From Sinonovacula constricta (Eukaryota; Mollusca; Bivalvia; Cardiida; Solecurtidae), in NCBI GenBank assembly GCA_007844125.1, contig CM017558.1, positions 61,205,791-61,269,790 on the forward strand: 64,000 nt of DNA. The letters are read 5' to 3'. Numbering within the stretch: position 1 is the stretch's first letter; each line of letters begins with the position of its first letter. Position numbers and translations under genes: made by a program. A model generated the notes under the pieces. The model was not told the origin of the DNA, did not search any database, and saw nothing but the letters and a program-made list of their open reading frames with translations. Of this stretch, positions 35,596 to 48,290 are shown one piece after another.

Positions 35596-36805
35596 CGAAA
35601 CGTCGGATAAATTGTATGCTTTTGAGAACTGTAGTAAGACTTTAAATCTTCAGAACCGTTTAACATTAGTATTGTTATCTGTCCAAACTAGAAGTTCAAG
35701 TGATTATATTTTGTATTGCAGAGATGCAAGAGATGTGGATATATGCAGATATACATGTACGAATGAGGAAATCCGTGCAGGAATATCATTCGGTGACTAG
35801 AGGAAAGGTTCGAAAGGGGGAGCGAACTGTTATTAGAACAGTATTCTCATGATTTTGCATTATCTATTAGGCCGAGATTTTGGCGATATATTGCAAAAAA
35901 AGTGTTATATATTTAATAAAATAGTTTCTAATGTCTTAAATATTTTACAGTAAATATATTCATGTCCTTCGTGGACAAGAACGTGTGAATAATTTAAAAA
36001 CTTTTACTTTTCTGTTGACAATATAATAAACTCACACTTTAGTATAAGTAAATACGGTTTTGAACACTATATTGTCAGACAGAACAAACCGCGATAAAAA
36101 CACTCTAAACATTTATTTCATTTCAAACTAAGCACGATATTGATCTATGTTAAAATAGATATCAACGTCAGAGCGAGTTATCCGCATGATATTATGTAAC
36201 CTCAAAAGTCAGTTGTCACGTGGTTTTGTTTGTTAAAACTCTCTGCAGCGTGGCTCAGATAGGAACACAACAGAACATATTTTTATTCAGATTTGTACTC
36301 ATATACATCATCGTATTATATATATAATATACAAATGTAGTATCCGGTTTAGTTATTAATATGGAAGCAAAGAAATAATAATGACTTTATATTAGGGTTT
36401 TTTATGTGAAAGTTGCATTATAAAAATAAATAAATAAAAGAAACAACATTAGAGAATGAACTTTATGTATTACTAACGCTTATGTTCTTTCTTACTAAAA
36501 TAGGAAAACATGTTTGCAATAAGGAATTGGGGTCTATGTTTCACTATTCACACTGATCTTGGGCATCAATGAGCAGCAATTTGCAGGACCTTTATGGTGA
36601 CCTATTTGATTATTTGAGAAAAAATCTTTGGTCCAAAGTATGGGAGAAGTGCCATTAGGTATTATTTTTCTTATATAAAGATACTGTTGAACTAGTAGTA
36701 TACAGCTGTTGTCATGTTTATATTTGTCGGAATAACAGTATTTGAAACTTAAACTGAAAACAGAAAAAAAACAGAAACTATTTGACCAGGAGAAGATTTA
36801 CAAAC
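35596..36805. other. Region shared with unit 2, upstream of the orphan signal exon
   Basis: Homology with unit 2 (54,245 onward) restarts exactly at CCGAAACGTCGGATAAATTG. AT-rich; the 62-codon frame at 35,612-35,800 is kept in unit 2 but resembles nothing I know. Confidence 0.45.
36672..36679 (+). promoter_or_regulatory. Possible TATA box of the signal-peptide exon
   Basis: TATATAAA lies 127 bp before the ATG at 36,806. In unit 2 the same place reads TAATATAAA, so the element is altered there. Confidence 0.3.
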
Positions 36806-36878
36806 ATGTTGCTGTTTGTTTCAATTCTTGGATATATTAAATTGTTCTTCAACTCGTGTATTGTGGAGAGATTTACTT
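36806..36878 (+). CDS. Orphan first exon coding a signal peptide (unit 1)
   Basis: ATG opens MLLFVSILGYIKLFFNSCIV and then ERFT, a typical hydrophobic secretion signal, and ends at an excellent donor GTGAGT in phase 1. Phase 1 is also the class used by the FTP exons at the left of the window. The next sequence is an (ATC)n tract and satellite, and no acceptor exon on this strand was found before the oppositely oriented innexin. It may be a first exon separated from its gene by the duplication. Confidence 0.45.
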
Positions 36879-37063
36879 GTGAGTAAAAAAACAACAACAT
36901 ATGTCTTCACTACAACCATCATCAATGCATATTTTTTTAATTTATACTAAACAACATTATAACGTCTTTCATTATCATACTTCTCACCAACATCATCATT
37001 AACACCACAATCATTATCATCACCACCATGATCAAAAACATAGGAAACTGATTACCATCACTA

Positions 37064-37168
37064 CCAACACATCATCATCATTATCATCATCATCATCATC
37101 ATCATAATCATCAAAGTCATCATCAGCAGCAGCATCATCGTCATCACCATCATCATCATCGCCATCAC

Positions 37169-37204
<36 letters not shown>

Positions 37205-37226
37205 AATCATCATCATCATATGATCA
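37064..37226. repeat. (ATC)n trinucleotide tract
   Basis: CATCATCATCATCATCATCA and variants, lying between the signal exon and the satellite. The unit 2 counterpart is at 55,719-55,878. Confidence 0.95.
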
Positions 37227-37275
37227 ACAATAGAGATCAGAAATGATTGTGTTATTGAGTCAACTTCATGTCCTG

Positions 37276-39784
37276 TTATTAATCATGTTGTTTTAGTCAT
37301 GTTGTTTTAGCCTTGTTGTTTTGGTCATGTTGGTCATATTGTTTTGGTCTTGTTGTCTTGGTTATTTTTTTATCTTGTTGCTTTGGCCTTGTTGTTTTGG
37401 TCATGTTGTTTTGGTCTTGTTGTTTTTGTTATTTTTTATCTTGTTGCTTTGGCCTTGTTGTTTTGGTCATGTTGTTTTGGTCATGTTGTAATGATCATGT
37501 TGTTTTGGTCATGTTGTGTTTGTCATATTGTTTTGGTCATGTTGTTTTTGGTCAAGTTGTTTTGATCATATTGTTCTGATCGTGCTGTTTTGGCCTTGTT
37601 GTTTGGGTCATGTTGTTTTGGTCATGTTGTTTTGGTCATGTTGTTTTGGCCTTGTTGTGTTGGCCTTGTTGTTTGGGTCATGTTGTTTGGTCATGTTGTT
37701 TTTGGTCATGTTGTTTTGGTCATGTTGTTTTTGGTCATGTTGTTTTGGGTCATGTTGTTTTGGTCTTGTTGTTTTGGTCATGTTGTTTTGTTCATGTTGT
37801 TTGGATCATGTTGTTTTGGTCATGTTGTTTTGGTCATGTTGTTTTGGCTTTGTTGTTTTGGCCTTGTTGTTTTGGTCATGTTGTTTTGGTCAAGCTGTTT
37901 TTGATCTTGTTGTTTTGGTCATGTTGTTTTGGTAATGTAGGTTTGGTCATGTTGTTTTGGTCAAATTGTTTTGGTCATGTTGTTTTGGCCTTGTTGCTTT
38001 GGTCTTGTTGTTTTGGTCTTGTTTTGGTCTTGTTGTTTTGGTCTTGTTTTGGTCATGTTGTTTTGGCCTTGTTGCTTTGGTCTTGTTGTTTTGGTCTTGT
38101 TTTGGTCTTGTTGTTTTGGTCTTGTTTTGGTCTTGTTGTTTTGGTCTTGTTTTGGTCATGTTGTTTTGGTCAAGTTGTTTTTGATCTTTTTGTTTTGTTA
38201 ATGTAGGTTTGGTCTTGTTGTTTGGGTCATGTTGTTTTGGTCAAGTTGTTTTGGTCATGTTGTTTTGGCCTTGTTGTTTTTGGTCATGTTGTTTTGGATG
38301 GTCATGTTGTTTTGATCATGTTGTTTTGGTCTTGTTGTTTTAGTTATGTTGTTTTGGTCCTGTTGTTTAGGTCAAGTTGTTTTGGTCATGTTGTTTTGAC
38401 CTTGTTGTTTTGGTCATGTTGTTTTGGTCTTGTTTTGGTCTTGTTGTTTTGGTCATGTTGTTTTGGCCTTGTTGTTTTGATCATGTTGTTTTGGCCTTGT
38501 TGTTTTGGTCTTGTTGTTTTGGTCTTGTTTTGGTCTTGTTGTTTTGGTCTTGTTGTTTTGGTCATGTTGTTTGGATCATGTTGTTTTGATCGTGTTGTTT
38601 TGGTCATGTTTATTTCGCTTTGTTGTTTTGGCCTTGTTGTTTTGGTCATGTTCTTCTTGATTTTGTTGTTTTGGTCATTTTGTTTTGGTAATGTAGGTTT
38701 GGTCATGTTGTTTTGGTCATGTTGTTTTGGCCTTGTTGTTTTGGTCTTATTGTTTTGATCTTGTTTTGGTCTTGTTGTTTTGGTCTTGTTGTGGTCAAGT
38801 TGTTTTGGTCAAGTTCTTTTTGATGTTGTTGTTTTGGTCATTTTGTTTTGGTAATGTAGGTTTGGTCATGTTGTTTTGGTCAAGTTCTTTTGGTCATGTT
38901 GTTTTGGCCTTGTTGTTTTGGTCATGTTGTTTTGATTATGTTGTTTTGATCATGTTGTTTTTGTCTTGTTGTTTTGGTCTTGTTGTTTTGGTTATGTTGT
39001 TTTGGCCATGTTGTTTTGGTCATGTTGTTTTGGTCTTGTTTTGGTCTTGTTGTTTTGGTCATGTTGTTTTGGCCTTATTGTTTTGGTCATGTTGTTTTGG
39101 CCTTGTTGTTTTGGTCTTGTTGTTTTGGTCTTGTTTTGGTCTTGTTGTTTTGGTCTTGTTGTTTTGGTCATGTTGTTTGGATCATGTTGTTTTGATCGTG
39201 TTGTTTTGGTCATGTTTATTTCGCTTTGTTGTTTTGGCCTTGTTGTTTTGGTCATGTTCTTCTTGATTTTGTTGTTTTGGTCATTTTGTTTTGGTAATGT
39301 AGGTTTGGTCATGTTGTTTTGGTCATGTTGTTTTGGCCTTGTTGTTTTGGTCTTATTGTTTTGGTCTTGTTTTGGTCTTGTTGTTTTGGTCTTGTTGTGG
39401 TCAAGTTGTTTTGGTCAAGTTCTTTTTGATGTTGTTGTTTTGGTCATTTTGTTTTGGTAATGTAGGTTTGGTCATGTTGTTTTGGTCAAGTTCTTTTGGT
39501 CATGTTGTTTTGGCCTTGTTGTTTTGGTCATGTTGTTTTGATCATGTTGTTTTGATCATGTTGTTTTTGTCTTGTTGTTTTGGTCTTGTTGTTTTGGTTA
39601 TGTTGTTTTGGCCATGTTGTTTTGATCATATTCTTTTGATCATATTGTTTTGGCCTTTTTGATTTGATCATGTTGTTTTGGTCATGTTGTTTTGGTCATG
39701 TTGATAAGAGCATGTTGTTTTGGTCATGTTGTTTTGGTCATATTCTTTTGTTCATGTTGTTTTGTTTATGTTGTTTTGGTCATT
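37276..39784. repeat. 14-bp satellite, unit 2 array (about 2.5 kb) with a 606-bp higher-order repeat
   Basis: Units are mainly GTTTTGGTCATGTT and GTTTTGGTCTTGTT, with almost no TTTTAG form, unlike block B. A 606-bp stretch marked by GTTTATTTCGCTTTG and GTTCTTCTTGATTTTG occurs twice (about 38,386 and 38,992). Confidence 0.95.
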
Positions 39785-41052
39785 GTACGGAAGGGGTCCT
39801 ACAGAAAATGACCTTATACAGGAAACACAATGTCACTGAATTGTGTCACTATTACAGTTCTATACCATCTACAAGATATCTTTATGTATCAATGCTTTAC
39901 CAAGTAAACAGCATCCATGATTGAGGTATTTAAACATGATATTGGTGCAATTAGTGCTCGTAATAAACCCGAATAAAATTACTCTGCCAAATGCTTTTTA
40001 AAAGAAAAACGTCTGCCAATATTTGTTTTATAAATTTAACCCGTGCGAAAATCTCATTTTGAAAGTTTATATATTTGTATTTCCGCATTCATAAGTAAAT
40101 GTATTTGTAACACTGGGTTAAGTGGACAAATTACAAAATTGGTTTATATAATAGATTCATTTGACATTTCGACAGGTACTACACAAAACATTTTACATTT
40201 TATTGGTATACGGCCAGTATGTAAAACTGTGTAAAGCATTACATTTCTAATATAAAACACAACACACGCGAGCACGCACGCACACACACACACACATGCA
40301 TATATATATATATATATATAACATGCATGAATAGATAAATTTAAATTCCAGAAAGAAAAAATCGATACACATATCAGAGCAAGCATAAAAATGGTAACAA
40401 CTTATTCATTTTAATGGCGTGATGTTAAACTTTTAATCGCGTTTGTTTGTTATTTTACCTTCAATCTGTTTTTGCAGAACTATTTTTAATATTTTTAGGA
40501 TTTCTCAATTTTCGCTAGAAGTAAATCTTAATGTATATAAACTGCTACAGGACTACAAAATACATCGGTTATAAACTGGTACATGATACAAATGATACAA
40601 TATACATATAACTTTATCTCCACACCCAGACAAAAAAGAGAAATACAGTGATTGTAAAAAAGTGTCACACTATTGTTCTGAGACTCTTTTGCTGACTGAC
40701 CATTTCAAGGCGATAATTGTTGTGTTTGCTTTTCTTATGTCTCGTCACACTTTTGTTGTAACGTTTACTGGCGTATGAATACCTTAGTCGTATGCTTTTT
40801 TAAATTTTACTTCATCTTGTAGTACTTATAGGATGTTGTCATTTTCTTGATTACTATTTTACATGTATATGCGTATAACCAAATACAAAATATGTTGTTT
40901 TACTATTTTCTTCAGTCAAGTATATCAATTATATAGACTATAGAATATACTACATAGTAAACAGAGGGACTATATTTTATGTGTCATAAAGATTGTTTGA
41001 GGTTACAGTCTCTGTTGTAGTCAAACTTAAGAATTCCATGCCAGGTTTTCCG
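39785..41052. other. 3' flank of innexin copy 2
   Basis: Counterpart of 18,086-19,381, with an (AC)n(AT)n tract at about 40,262-40,322. No gene recognised. Confidence 0.5.
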
Positions 41053-41302
41053 CTATAGACGACTGGTTTCATTCGCCTTGTCATCATCTGGCTGGTACAC
41101 CCGACCTCTCACCGCCACCATGCGCATGTTCCACATAGTAGTAACTGCATCCCTGACAACGTGATCTGACGAATTTGAACCAATTATCTTGAGCGCCATT
41201 ACCCCGTCCTCGCCGACGAGGGAAGAAAACTCGTGCAGTTCGTGATCAGCGACCATGTGGGGGTTAATCTCCTCTGACATGAACAAGGTCTTTGAGACGA
41301 AC
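41053..41302 (-). CDS. Innexin copy 2, C-terminal exon
   Basis: Starts after TTCGTGCAG, in phase with the first exon. Encodes the cytoplasmic tail block around DGVMALKIIG and ends NETSRL. Confidence 0.9.
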
Positions 41303-43286
41303 CTGCACGAAAAAAGGACAGCTATTTTTATTTCATTGTGAAATGCTGAAGAGAAAGAAGCAGTGAAAAGAATAATCTAAAATTCATTAATTGAAAAAAG
41401 TCAATATGACCGGTGGGAAAAGTATCTTTGCAAACAATATTGCGCAAGGATCTGTCATTAATTGGAAGTTGATCTTCTTTGTCAGAAACAGGACATTTCG
41501 AAGCAAATCTGTCAGAAGACTTGAACACGTTACATGTGTATTGACAATTAAACCCATGCTTTCTGGCGCGGAAAAGTGTGGAGGCGAAAGAAAGTTTTAA
41601 GGTGCATTAGCACCTACATTTAAACTAATAGTTTAAATCTGATATTGGAGAAATATTGGATTTGAGGCGAACATGTTATAAAAACAAACTTTTTATGGAA
41701 TGTTTAAGGAATATGCATAGGGTGTGGAAAAAAACTATATTCACGACGAATATTTTAATATAAATTAATGGTTATGCTATGATGTTAAACAGTCCTGTTG
41801 ATCCTGAATATAGAATGTTACTGCAGCTTGGTATCTAGCCGTTAATTTTTGCAAGAAAATAAATGGTTACATTCATGCTACTGGAGGAAATATTTGTTTG
41901 GAGGCCAAGAACGGTAACTTCGAAACAATTATTTTGAAACGAGGTGGGCAGTTACACTAACATCGTTATATTGTTGAAATTATACTTATTGACAACAAAT
42001 CTACAGGACACGTACTGAGGTATCAACATAAAATTTTAGAAAAGAAATGGAAAAAGATGCAATATGCTGATCATTTTAAAGAAAAGACACATAAGAATGT
42101 TGAATGATTGACTGATGCATTTCAAAGAACTTTTTATGCATCAAGTTACAATGTACATGGTAAATAAAAAGTATCAGTGTATTATATAAGGCGACAGTCT
42201 TTGAATTCTGAGTGGAAAGGTCGACTCTTTTAAAACTGTAGATCTGAACTAGCATTTTTCCCAAGAAGCATAAACCATGTTTCTTTTATATGTACGCAAA
42301 TTATGTCTCCAGTGTTCTTACCTTTTACGTGCAAATGGCAAAAGCGTGTTAAGAATCCAGACAGCTAGACTTCCGCACGTAACAACAGCAACGAATGTTA
42401 GCCACACCCAAAGAAACATACATATAGTTTCATTGGCCTCATTTGCTGGTAGGTCACACTGTATCACGTATTTCAGGACGTTTTGAAGCCTTACCAGTTC
42501 AATTTCACAAAATACTTGTCTTGGGAAAGACATGGCGTTTCTCCAAATAGTAACGTTGTTTCTGAAAAAGTTGTCAGTAATTACGTCGCCGTACGTTGTT
42601 GAGTTGGACACGATCTGTTCGGTTGGGTACATGTAATTGTTGAAGATAACGAGTTGTACGATAGCATTAACTGCGTAGAGCGTCTTGACGAGAAGCCAGA
42701 CCAGAGTGAGGAGTCTCCAAGGGAGACAGTTGTTGAACTGGAAACACCAATTGTAGATGTAGCGACCAACCTGCCGCCCAAGTAGGTGTCGATCGGCCAT
42801 GTTCAAGTTTCCATAACCTTCTGTGAGGCTGGATATCTTTTCGAACGACACTCCACTGTACCCGTGAAGGATATACATAATGATGCTAGGCAGCTTGAAC
42901 AGAAGGGCTTGAAAACAGAACATCAGAGGAAGCCATTGATATAGCGTCACATGTTCGAGTCTGTCTTCATATTCATGTTCTTTGAAAGTAAGTAATGGGA
43001 AACGCGTGTAATCTAAATTATCGATATTTCTGTCAGTCATATTTAAAAATGAGATAAAGTGGCTGTTCCAACAATGGCTTTCACAGAAGGTTACTTGAGA
43101 TTGTGCAAATTCACGTGGTGTAAAGCAATTTATCGGACTAATGAAGGTGTGTCTCAAGCAAACAACACACGCCAACAGAAGCAAGAGACCAAACGCCCAG
43201 ATATGGTTGAGACGGTCGGCAAAATCCTCCAATGAAGCCCCTTGACCATACAACCAGCGGAACATACCGGTGCTTACAGTCGGCAT
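41053..43286 (-). CDS. Innexin gap-junction/hemichannel protein, copy 2
   Basis: Exons 43286-42322 and 41302-41053, intron 1,019 nt with GTAAGA and GTGCAG ends, product about 404 residues. Structure is as in copy 1, but with the canonical proline (LYQWLP) and with changes shared with copy 3 (PINCFTPREF, FCESHCW, FCEIELVRLQNVLKY). Private changes include HIWAFG, DYTRFP, DNFFRNN and LFMSEE/ALKIIG in the C-terminal exon. All loop cysteines and the four NxT sequons are kept. No stop or frameshift, so it is predicted functional. Confidence 0.93.
42322..43286 (-). CDS. Innexin copy 2, channel-domain exon
   Basis: Starts at ATG after CTCTCCAG and ends AAAAG before GTAAGA, phase 2. Encodes four membrane helices and both extracellular loops. 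Confidence 0.9.
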
Positions 43287-46200
43287 CTGGAGAGGAAACA
43301 ATTACAAGCGATGTAAACAAAGGTCGTGTTTAAAGCAAATAATTGACCGCTTACATGAGTAAATATATAAGATCCTTGCGATTTGTAAACTTCCAGCTAC
43401 GGCAGTATTTTAAATAGGAAAAGAATAGGTAAAGGGAAAGGAATGATGGCTTGATGAATAGTTGGATGGTTTGGTTGAGTGGTGGAATTGGGGTTATCTT
43501 TGAGGGGTGAATAGCTGTACCGAAAAAAGTTAACCCTAATTCGAAATTTGAACTTTTACAATCGGCGTTAATAGGTCCTATTTAGATAATAATCTTGAAA
43601 ACAAAAATAATGTAGTGAGTTAAGTTTTAAATAAGTTTTAAGACATCTATAAATACCTTTGTTAAGATCATGTTTAACAAGATATATGATTCACTATCTA
43701 ACCGAGAGAGAAAAAAACAGGTTGACATTTTATATGAAAGTAGAGACCGTAAAGAGTTAAAAAGTCATTTCAACAAACGTGGATGTCTAATTATGCAAAC
43801 AACTGAATCATTTTCAATTTTCTTTTTGATACGATGTCTTACAGATTCCGAAAACCTGGCTCAGCAAACTTAGAAGACCCTGACGTATACATGCATATAC
43901 ATTAACATGTGTATGTGTGTGTGCGCGCGCACGCGTGTGTGTGCGTGCGCGCGCGTGCGTGCGTGCGTCTGTGCGTGTGTATGTGTGTGTGCGGGTGTTT
44001 ATGTCTGTGTTAAAGGAAGTTAGACGCGTCAAATGTGTTCAGATACGCTTCGAATGTTAACAGTAATATTGTAAACTCTATACTGCGGCTCTACACCAGG
44101 TTATGTCAAAAGTTATTCGTATTGTGTATGGTCCTACTGTGGTAGCTCAGGCGTCGTTGGCTCACTGCATGTCAGTTTAAAATTAACGTCAGCATTCGGA
44201 TACGAAAAATGCAATAAGAAAAGTGCAATCGGAATTTAGAATCGGGTTACAGGGATGTTGTATTGACGGAAATATAACTTGGAGTTCAGTTTTAACCTAA
44301 TTTCATACAGAGATGCGATCATATAGAAGGTATTGTATGTCTGATGTAGCAGTTTGGATTATCGGAAGTTAGTAACCTTTGACCCTATGTACAACCTATA
44401 TTTTAGAAGGTTCTTCTCAGCTTAAGACTTTTCTTTCACTCAGATATACTAACAGTATACATATATCTATTATATTTGCCAATCAAGGAACTGTTGTTTT
44501 TTTTTCAGTATAGCTGCCCTACCTCACTTAACAAATACCGGCGCAACGTCAGCTCGAATGAATAGCATACCGACTAGCATAAGTAACAATTCATCCAAGG
44601 TTTTACACCGAATTGATCTTATTAAACGTTCCCAGTGCGTGTTATCTTTAAACTAGGTTGTTTAATTAAGAAGTTAACAATCTATGTCGTATTTTTTTTT
44701 ATTTTGTTATGCATAAATCGTCAGTTATTCTGGTGTCTATGAAATGAGAAAGTTTAAAATAAGAAAACGAAGCGACTTTTTCAAAACTGTAAAACTTCTA
44801 TGATGTCAGGGTTGTTAAAGCTTTAAAAGCAAAGGAAAACAAAAACAAAACAAAAATTGAGTAAATTAATGCCTCATCAAGGCCGCATATCTTTTTATTA
44901 TTAAGATATTTCTTGTTTGTTGTTATCGACGGAAATTGCAATAAGTGTGACTATAATAGAGACATTATGATGCTATCACGTAGGCGGGCTTGCAATGAAA
45001 ACATCTGATTTACGTTATATTTACCACAATCTAGGGGATGCCTGTGGCGTAATGGTAGAGTCGTTGTAACTACCCCGGCCGCTGCGATATATTTTCAAAA
45101 CAAAATTATTTTGATGCAAAATATAATGTAGCCAAGTGTATTATCAAATTCAGATTGATTTTATCCTGTATCCTATATGTCGTATGTTAGCTAATGATAG
45201 AGATGCTGTAATGTTGCAATGTTCATAACTCTATATGTATAAGGAAGTATTATGGCTACCATGCTGATTTATTAATATAAAACTTTAACGTTTGGAGAAA
45301 TTTTATTATAATAATATGTGTATACTTGTTTTAACGTTTATTTACAAAAGACAAGTTTATTAATTTAGTATATTTTTTCTTATTTAAACTTTTGCAGTTG
45401 ATTTTAATCCTTGTCTTATACTGCCAAAATTAACCGTTTTTTTTTTTGTGTATCACATGTCATGGGCTAATGAAAATTCAAACTTAAAATGCGTTTAAAC
45501 AAGCAAGTAAGAAGAAATGAAATAAATAAAAACACGGACCTTTTTGGAAAGTCTTGTCCAACTAAAACTATCACATGAAAACAACACAGGCACGCGTTGA
45601 ATGATGCTTACTGTCAATGCTCGTGTGCTCTTTACAGTGATATTCTTTGTGTATTCCTGGTCCTTGAATATTGCTGGAATATAACCAAGGTAACCGGAAC
45701 CCTCATAACTCGGCAAAACAGACGATCTTCACGGATCTAGCTACCAGCTTGTGAGATATCAAAGCTAGATAAAGCTGTGGGTAATTTATTTACGTGCCAG
45801 TAGAGCGTGGCTTCTGGACTTATAATAACAACCATCATGACTGACATGAACGACTTCAGTTAAAACATCGTTGTTGTGACCTTAGGTAACGGTGACGGCA
45901 GGCACTGAGTATTAGGGTAACGAGGTTTATACGTGTAACGGAACAGAGCATTCACACAACGTAGAGGGCGTCCTTGTAGTAACTCCTTTGACTGCTTATG
46001 CTCTTTTTTTACACGGGTTCCCGTCCCAGTCGGGTAGAAGGACTTCATTGTTTCGTTACAAGTACATTATGAATTACAGGCAAACTGTCGGATACCACAT
46101 TTCAAGAAATGCATGAAAGAATAATCCGTAATTAATATTTTAACCAGATGTATGCGTGCCGGAATGCTTTTATAGTATCTCTAAAGTGCTTGTGGTAAAG

Positions 46201-47040
46201 AGATTATGTTTTTAGACTCTGGATCGAAGGGTTTCAAATTCAACCCCAAACCGCTGTCACGACAGGTTTTTAAAAGGAGCTTATTAAAGATTCGGAAAAT
46301 TAATTCACTTGCATAAGAGTAATGTGCAACACACCAAGAAAGCATTTATAATATGCTTGAAGTGTTCTTGGTCAAGAGGTTAAGGTTATGGACTCGGGGT
46401 CGCAGAGTTAAGTTGATGAAATAATAAACAATGTCTGTGTATACATAAACCAGATACAAAAATGCTTCAATACAAAACAACTTTGAAAATAAACAGTAAG
46501 ATACTGAGAGAGAAAAAACATATTTTTTCCCGAAAAATACCATCTGAACAATAATTATTTATGTGATGTGAGGCTGTGCACATGTGCAATTTCTGTTTGT
46601 ACGCTTTAGTTTTATGGTTAATTATAATTATTTTGGCAACTTTTTTATTTAACATCTTGGAAACCCTATTAAATGGTGTCGAGTTGTTGCTTTTCAGTTT
46701 CTTTTAAACCATTATATGTCTCAAGAATATACGTTATACATATTTTTTTCTCGAGATTTATATTATACTAAAAACTTTCACACAAAAACCTATAACTGTT
46801 CAATTATGTCTTAGTTACTTGCTTCCATACTGCTTTAACCTATTTACCTGTTCCAGTTTGCATCTTCTTTGATGCTTCAGATGAGCGATATTTTGTACAT
46901 ATATATAGTAACCTGAAGTAATTTATAAAAATAATGAGCAGCTTGTTCAAATAAACAATTTGTGAAAAAGTTGCAATTGTTCAATTGTACTAGCACATTA
47001 AGTAAACATTTACTGCATAATAGCACGGAATGACGGTCAT
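43287..47040. other. Unit 2 intergenic region
   Basis: Counterpart of unit 1 21,616-26,215 without the TTAA element. Contains a GT/GC microsatellite (about 43,905-43,998) and tRNA-like fragments (45,043; 46,186; 46,360). No gene recognised. Confidence 0.45.
46186..46260 (+). repeat. tRNA-like fragment with T-arm-like hairpin (SINE remnant)
   Basis: GTGCTTGTGGTAAAGAGATT followed by TAGACTCTGGATCG and GGGTTTCAAATTCAACCC, whose ends pair like a tRNA T arm. In unit 1 (25,437) only the part from TTTCAAATTCAACCC on is present, so about 55 bp differ between units. Confidence 0.45.
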
Positions 47041-48290
47041 ACAAAATAATATATGACAAAGTCCTATGAGTATTGCAACATATACCAAACTCCGAAAAGG
47101 CACAGAACAAAGGTATTTCACATGCAAACCAAGCGAAAAATAAGAACAACTTTGTGATGAGTCATTTAAGGAAAAGAGCAAACCCGACAGTTACCGCCTT
47201 GGAACGGTCAGTCGGCAATATGGACCGACTGGGGTGCTTAAACCGGTTTTACAGAGCTCTAACCTCGCACTTCCTGACGAGTTTCTCAAATGCAAGCAAC
47301 GAAAAGAAAAAACGATCTATTTGAAAACAAAATGTCCATTCGCTGATATTTTCTATACGTTATGACGAAAGTAGTGACGTCATCGAAAAAAATGTCCACA
47401 TAGTGTTCAGAAAAGGAATATGATAGTATTTCGATTTGAAAAACAACACAAAAATGGTTGACCACGAAAAATAAAATTAACTTTCTGAATCATGGACAAA
47501 CATGACCAGAGACGAAGAAATGGTTGTAGCATCCTGTTCATGTGAAGATGGAATTGAAGAACCAAAGTCCAATGTCCATCAAAGGAAATACACGTAACAA
47601 TCCTTATAGGATGAATTAAATGACAACATAGATTACATGCACGGGGAGATTTTTAACGACCGCCACACTGCACAAGTAACATTGTTGTGATCATGAAAAA
47701 GAATATATGACAAAGTCCTATGAGTATTGCAACATATACCAAACTCCGAAAAGGCACAGAACAAAGGTATTTCACATGCAAGCCAAGCGAAAAGTAAGAA
47801 CAAATTTGTGATGAGTCATTTAAGGAAAAGAGCAAACCCGACAGTTACCGCCTTGGAACGGTCAGTCGGCAATATGGACCGACTGGGGTGCTTAAACCGG
47901 TTTTACAGAGCTCTAACCTCGCACTTCCTGACGAGTTTCTCAAATGCAAGCAACGAAAAGAAAAAACGATCTATTTGAAAACAAAATGTCCATTCGCTGA
48001 TATTTTCTATACGTTATGACGAAAGTAGTGACGTCATCGAAAAAAAATTGTCCACATAGTGTTCAGAAAAGGAATATGGTAGTATTTCGATTTGAAAAAC
48101 AACACAAAAATGGTTGACCACGAAAATAAAATTAACTTTCTGAATCATGGACAAACATGACCAGAGACGAATAAATGGTTGTAGCATCCTGTTCATGTGA
48201 AGATGGAATTGAAGAACCAAAGTTCAATGTCCATCAAAGGAAATACACGTAACAATCCTTATAGGATGAATTAAATGACAACAAAGATTA
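47041..48290. repeat. Unit 2-specific insertion: dispersed repeat in two tandem copies
   Basis: Unit 1 reads straight through this place. The insert holds two nearly identical copies starting at AATATATGACAAAGTCCTAT (about 47,047 and 47,701; offset 654 bp), separated by about 70 bp of other sequence. A diverged single copy is at 8,801-9,140. Part of it encodes ERSVGNMDRLGCLNRFYRAL in a frame open in all copies. Confidence 0.75.

Larger units (their letters stand above)
18078..37275. repeat. Segmental duplication, unit 1
   Basis: It begins at the satellite edge TCATTGTACGGAAGGGGTCC (also at about 39,781 and 58,434) and includes innexin copy 1. It aligns with units 2 and 3 apart from unit-specific insertions and deletions. 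The innexin protein differs from copies 2 and 3 at about ten positions in exon 1. Confidence 0.9.

Noticed and set aside
35612..35800. 62-codon frame kept in unit 2 (54,216-54,449)
   Set aside because: Conservation is explained by the recent duplication; no start context or domain recognised.
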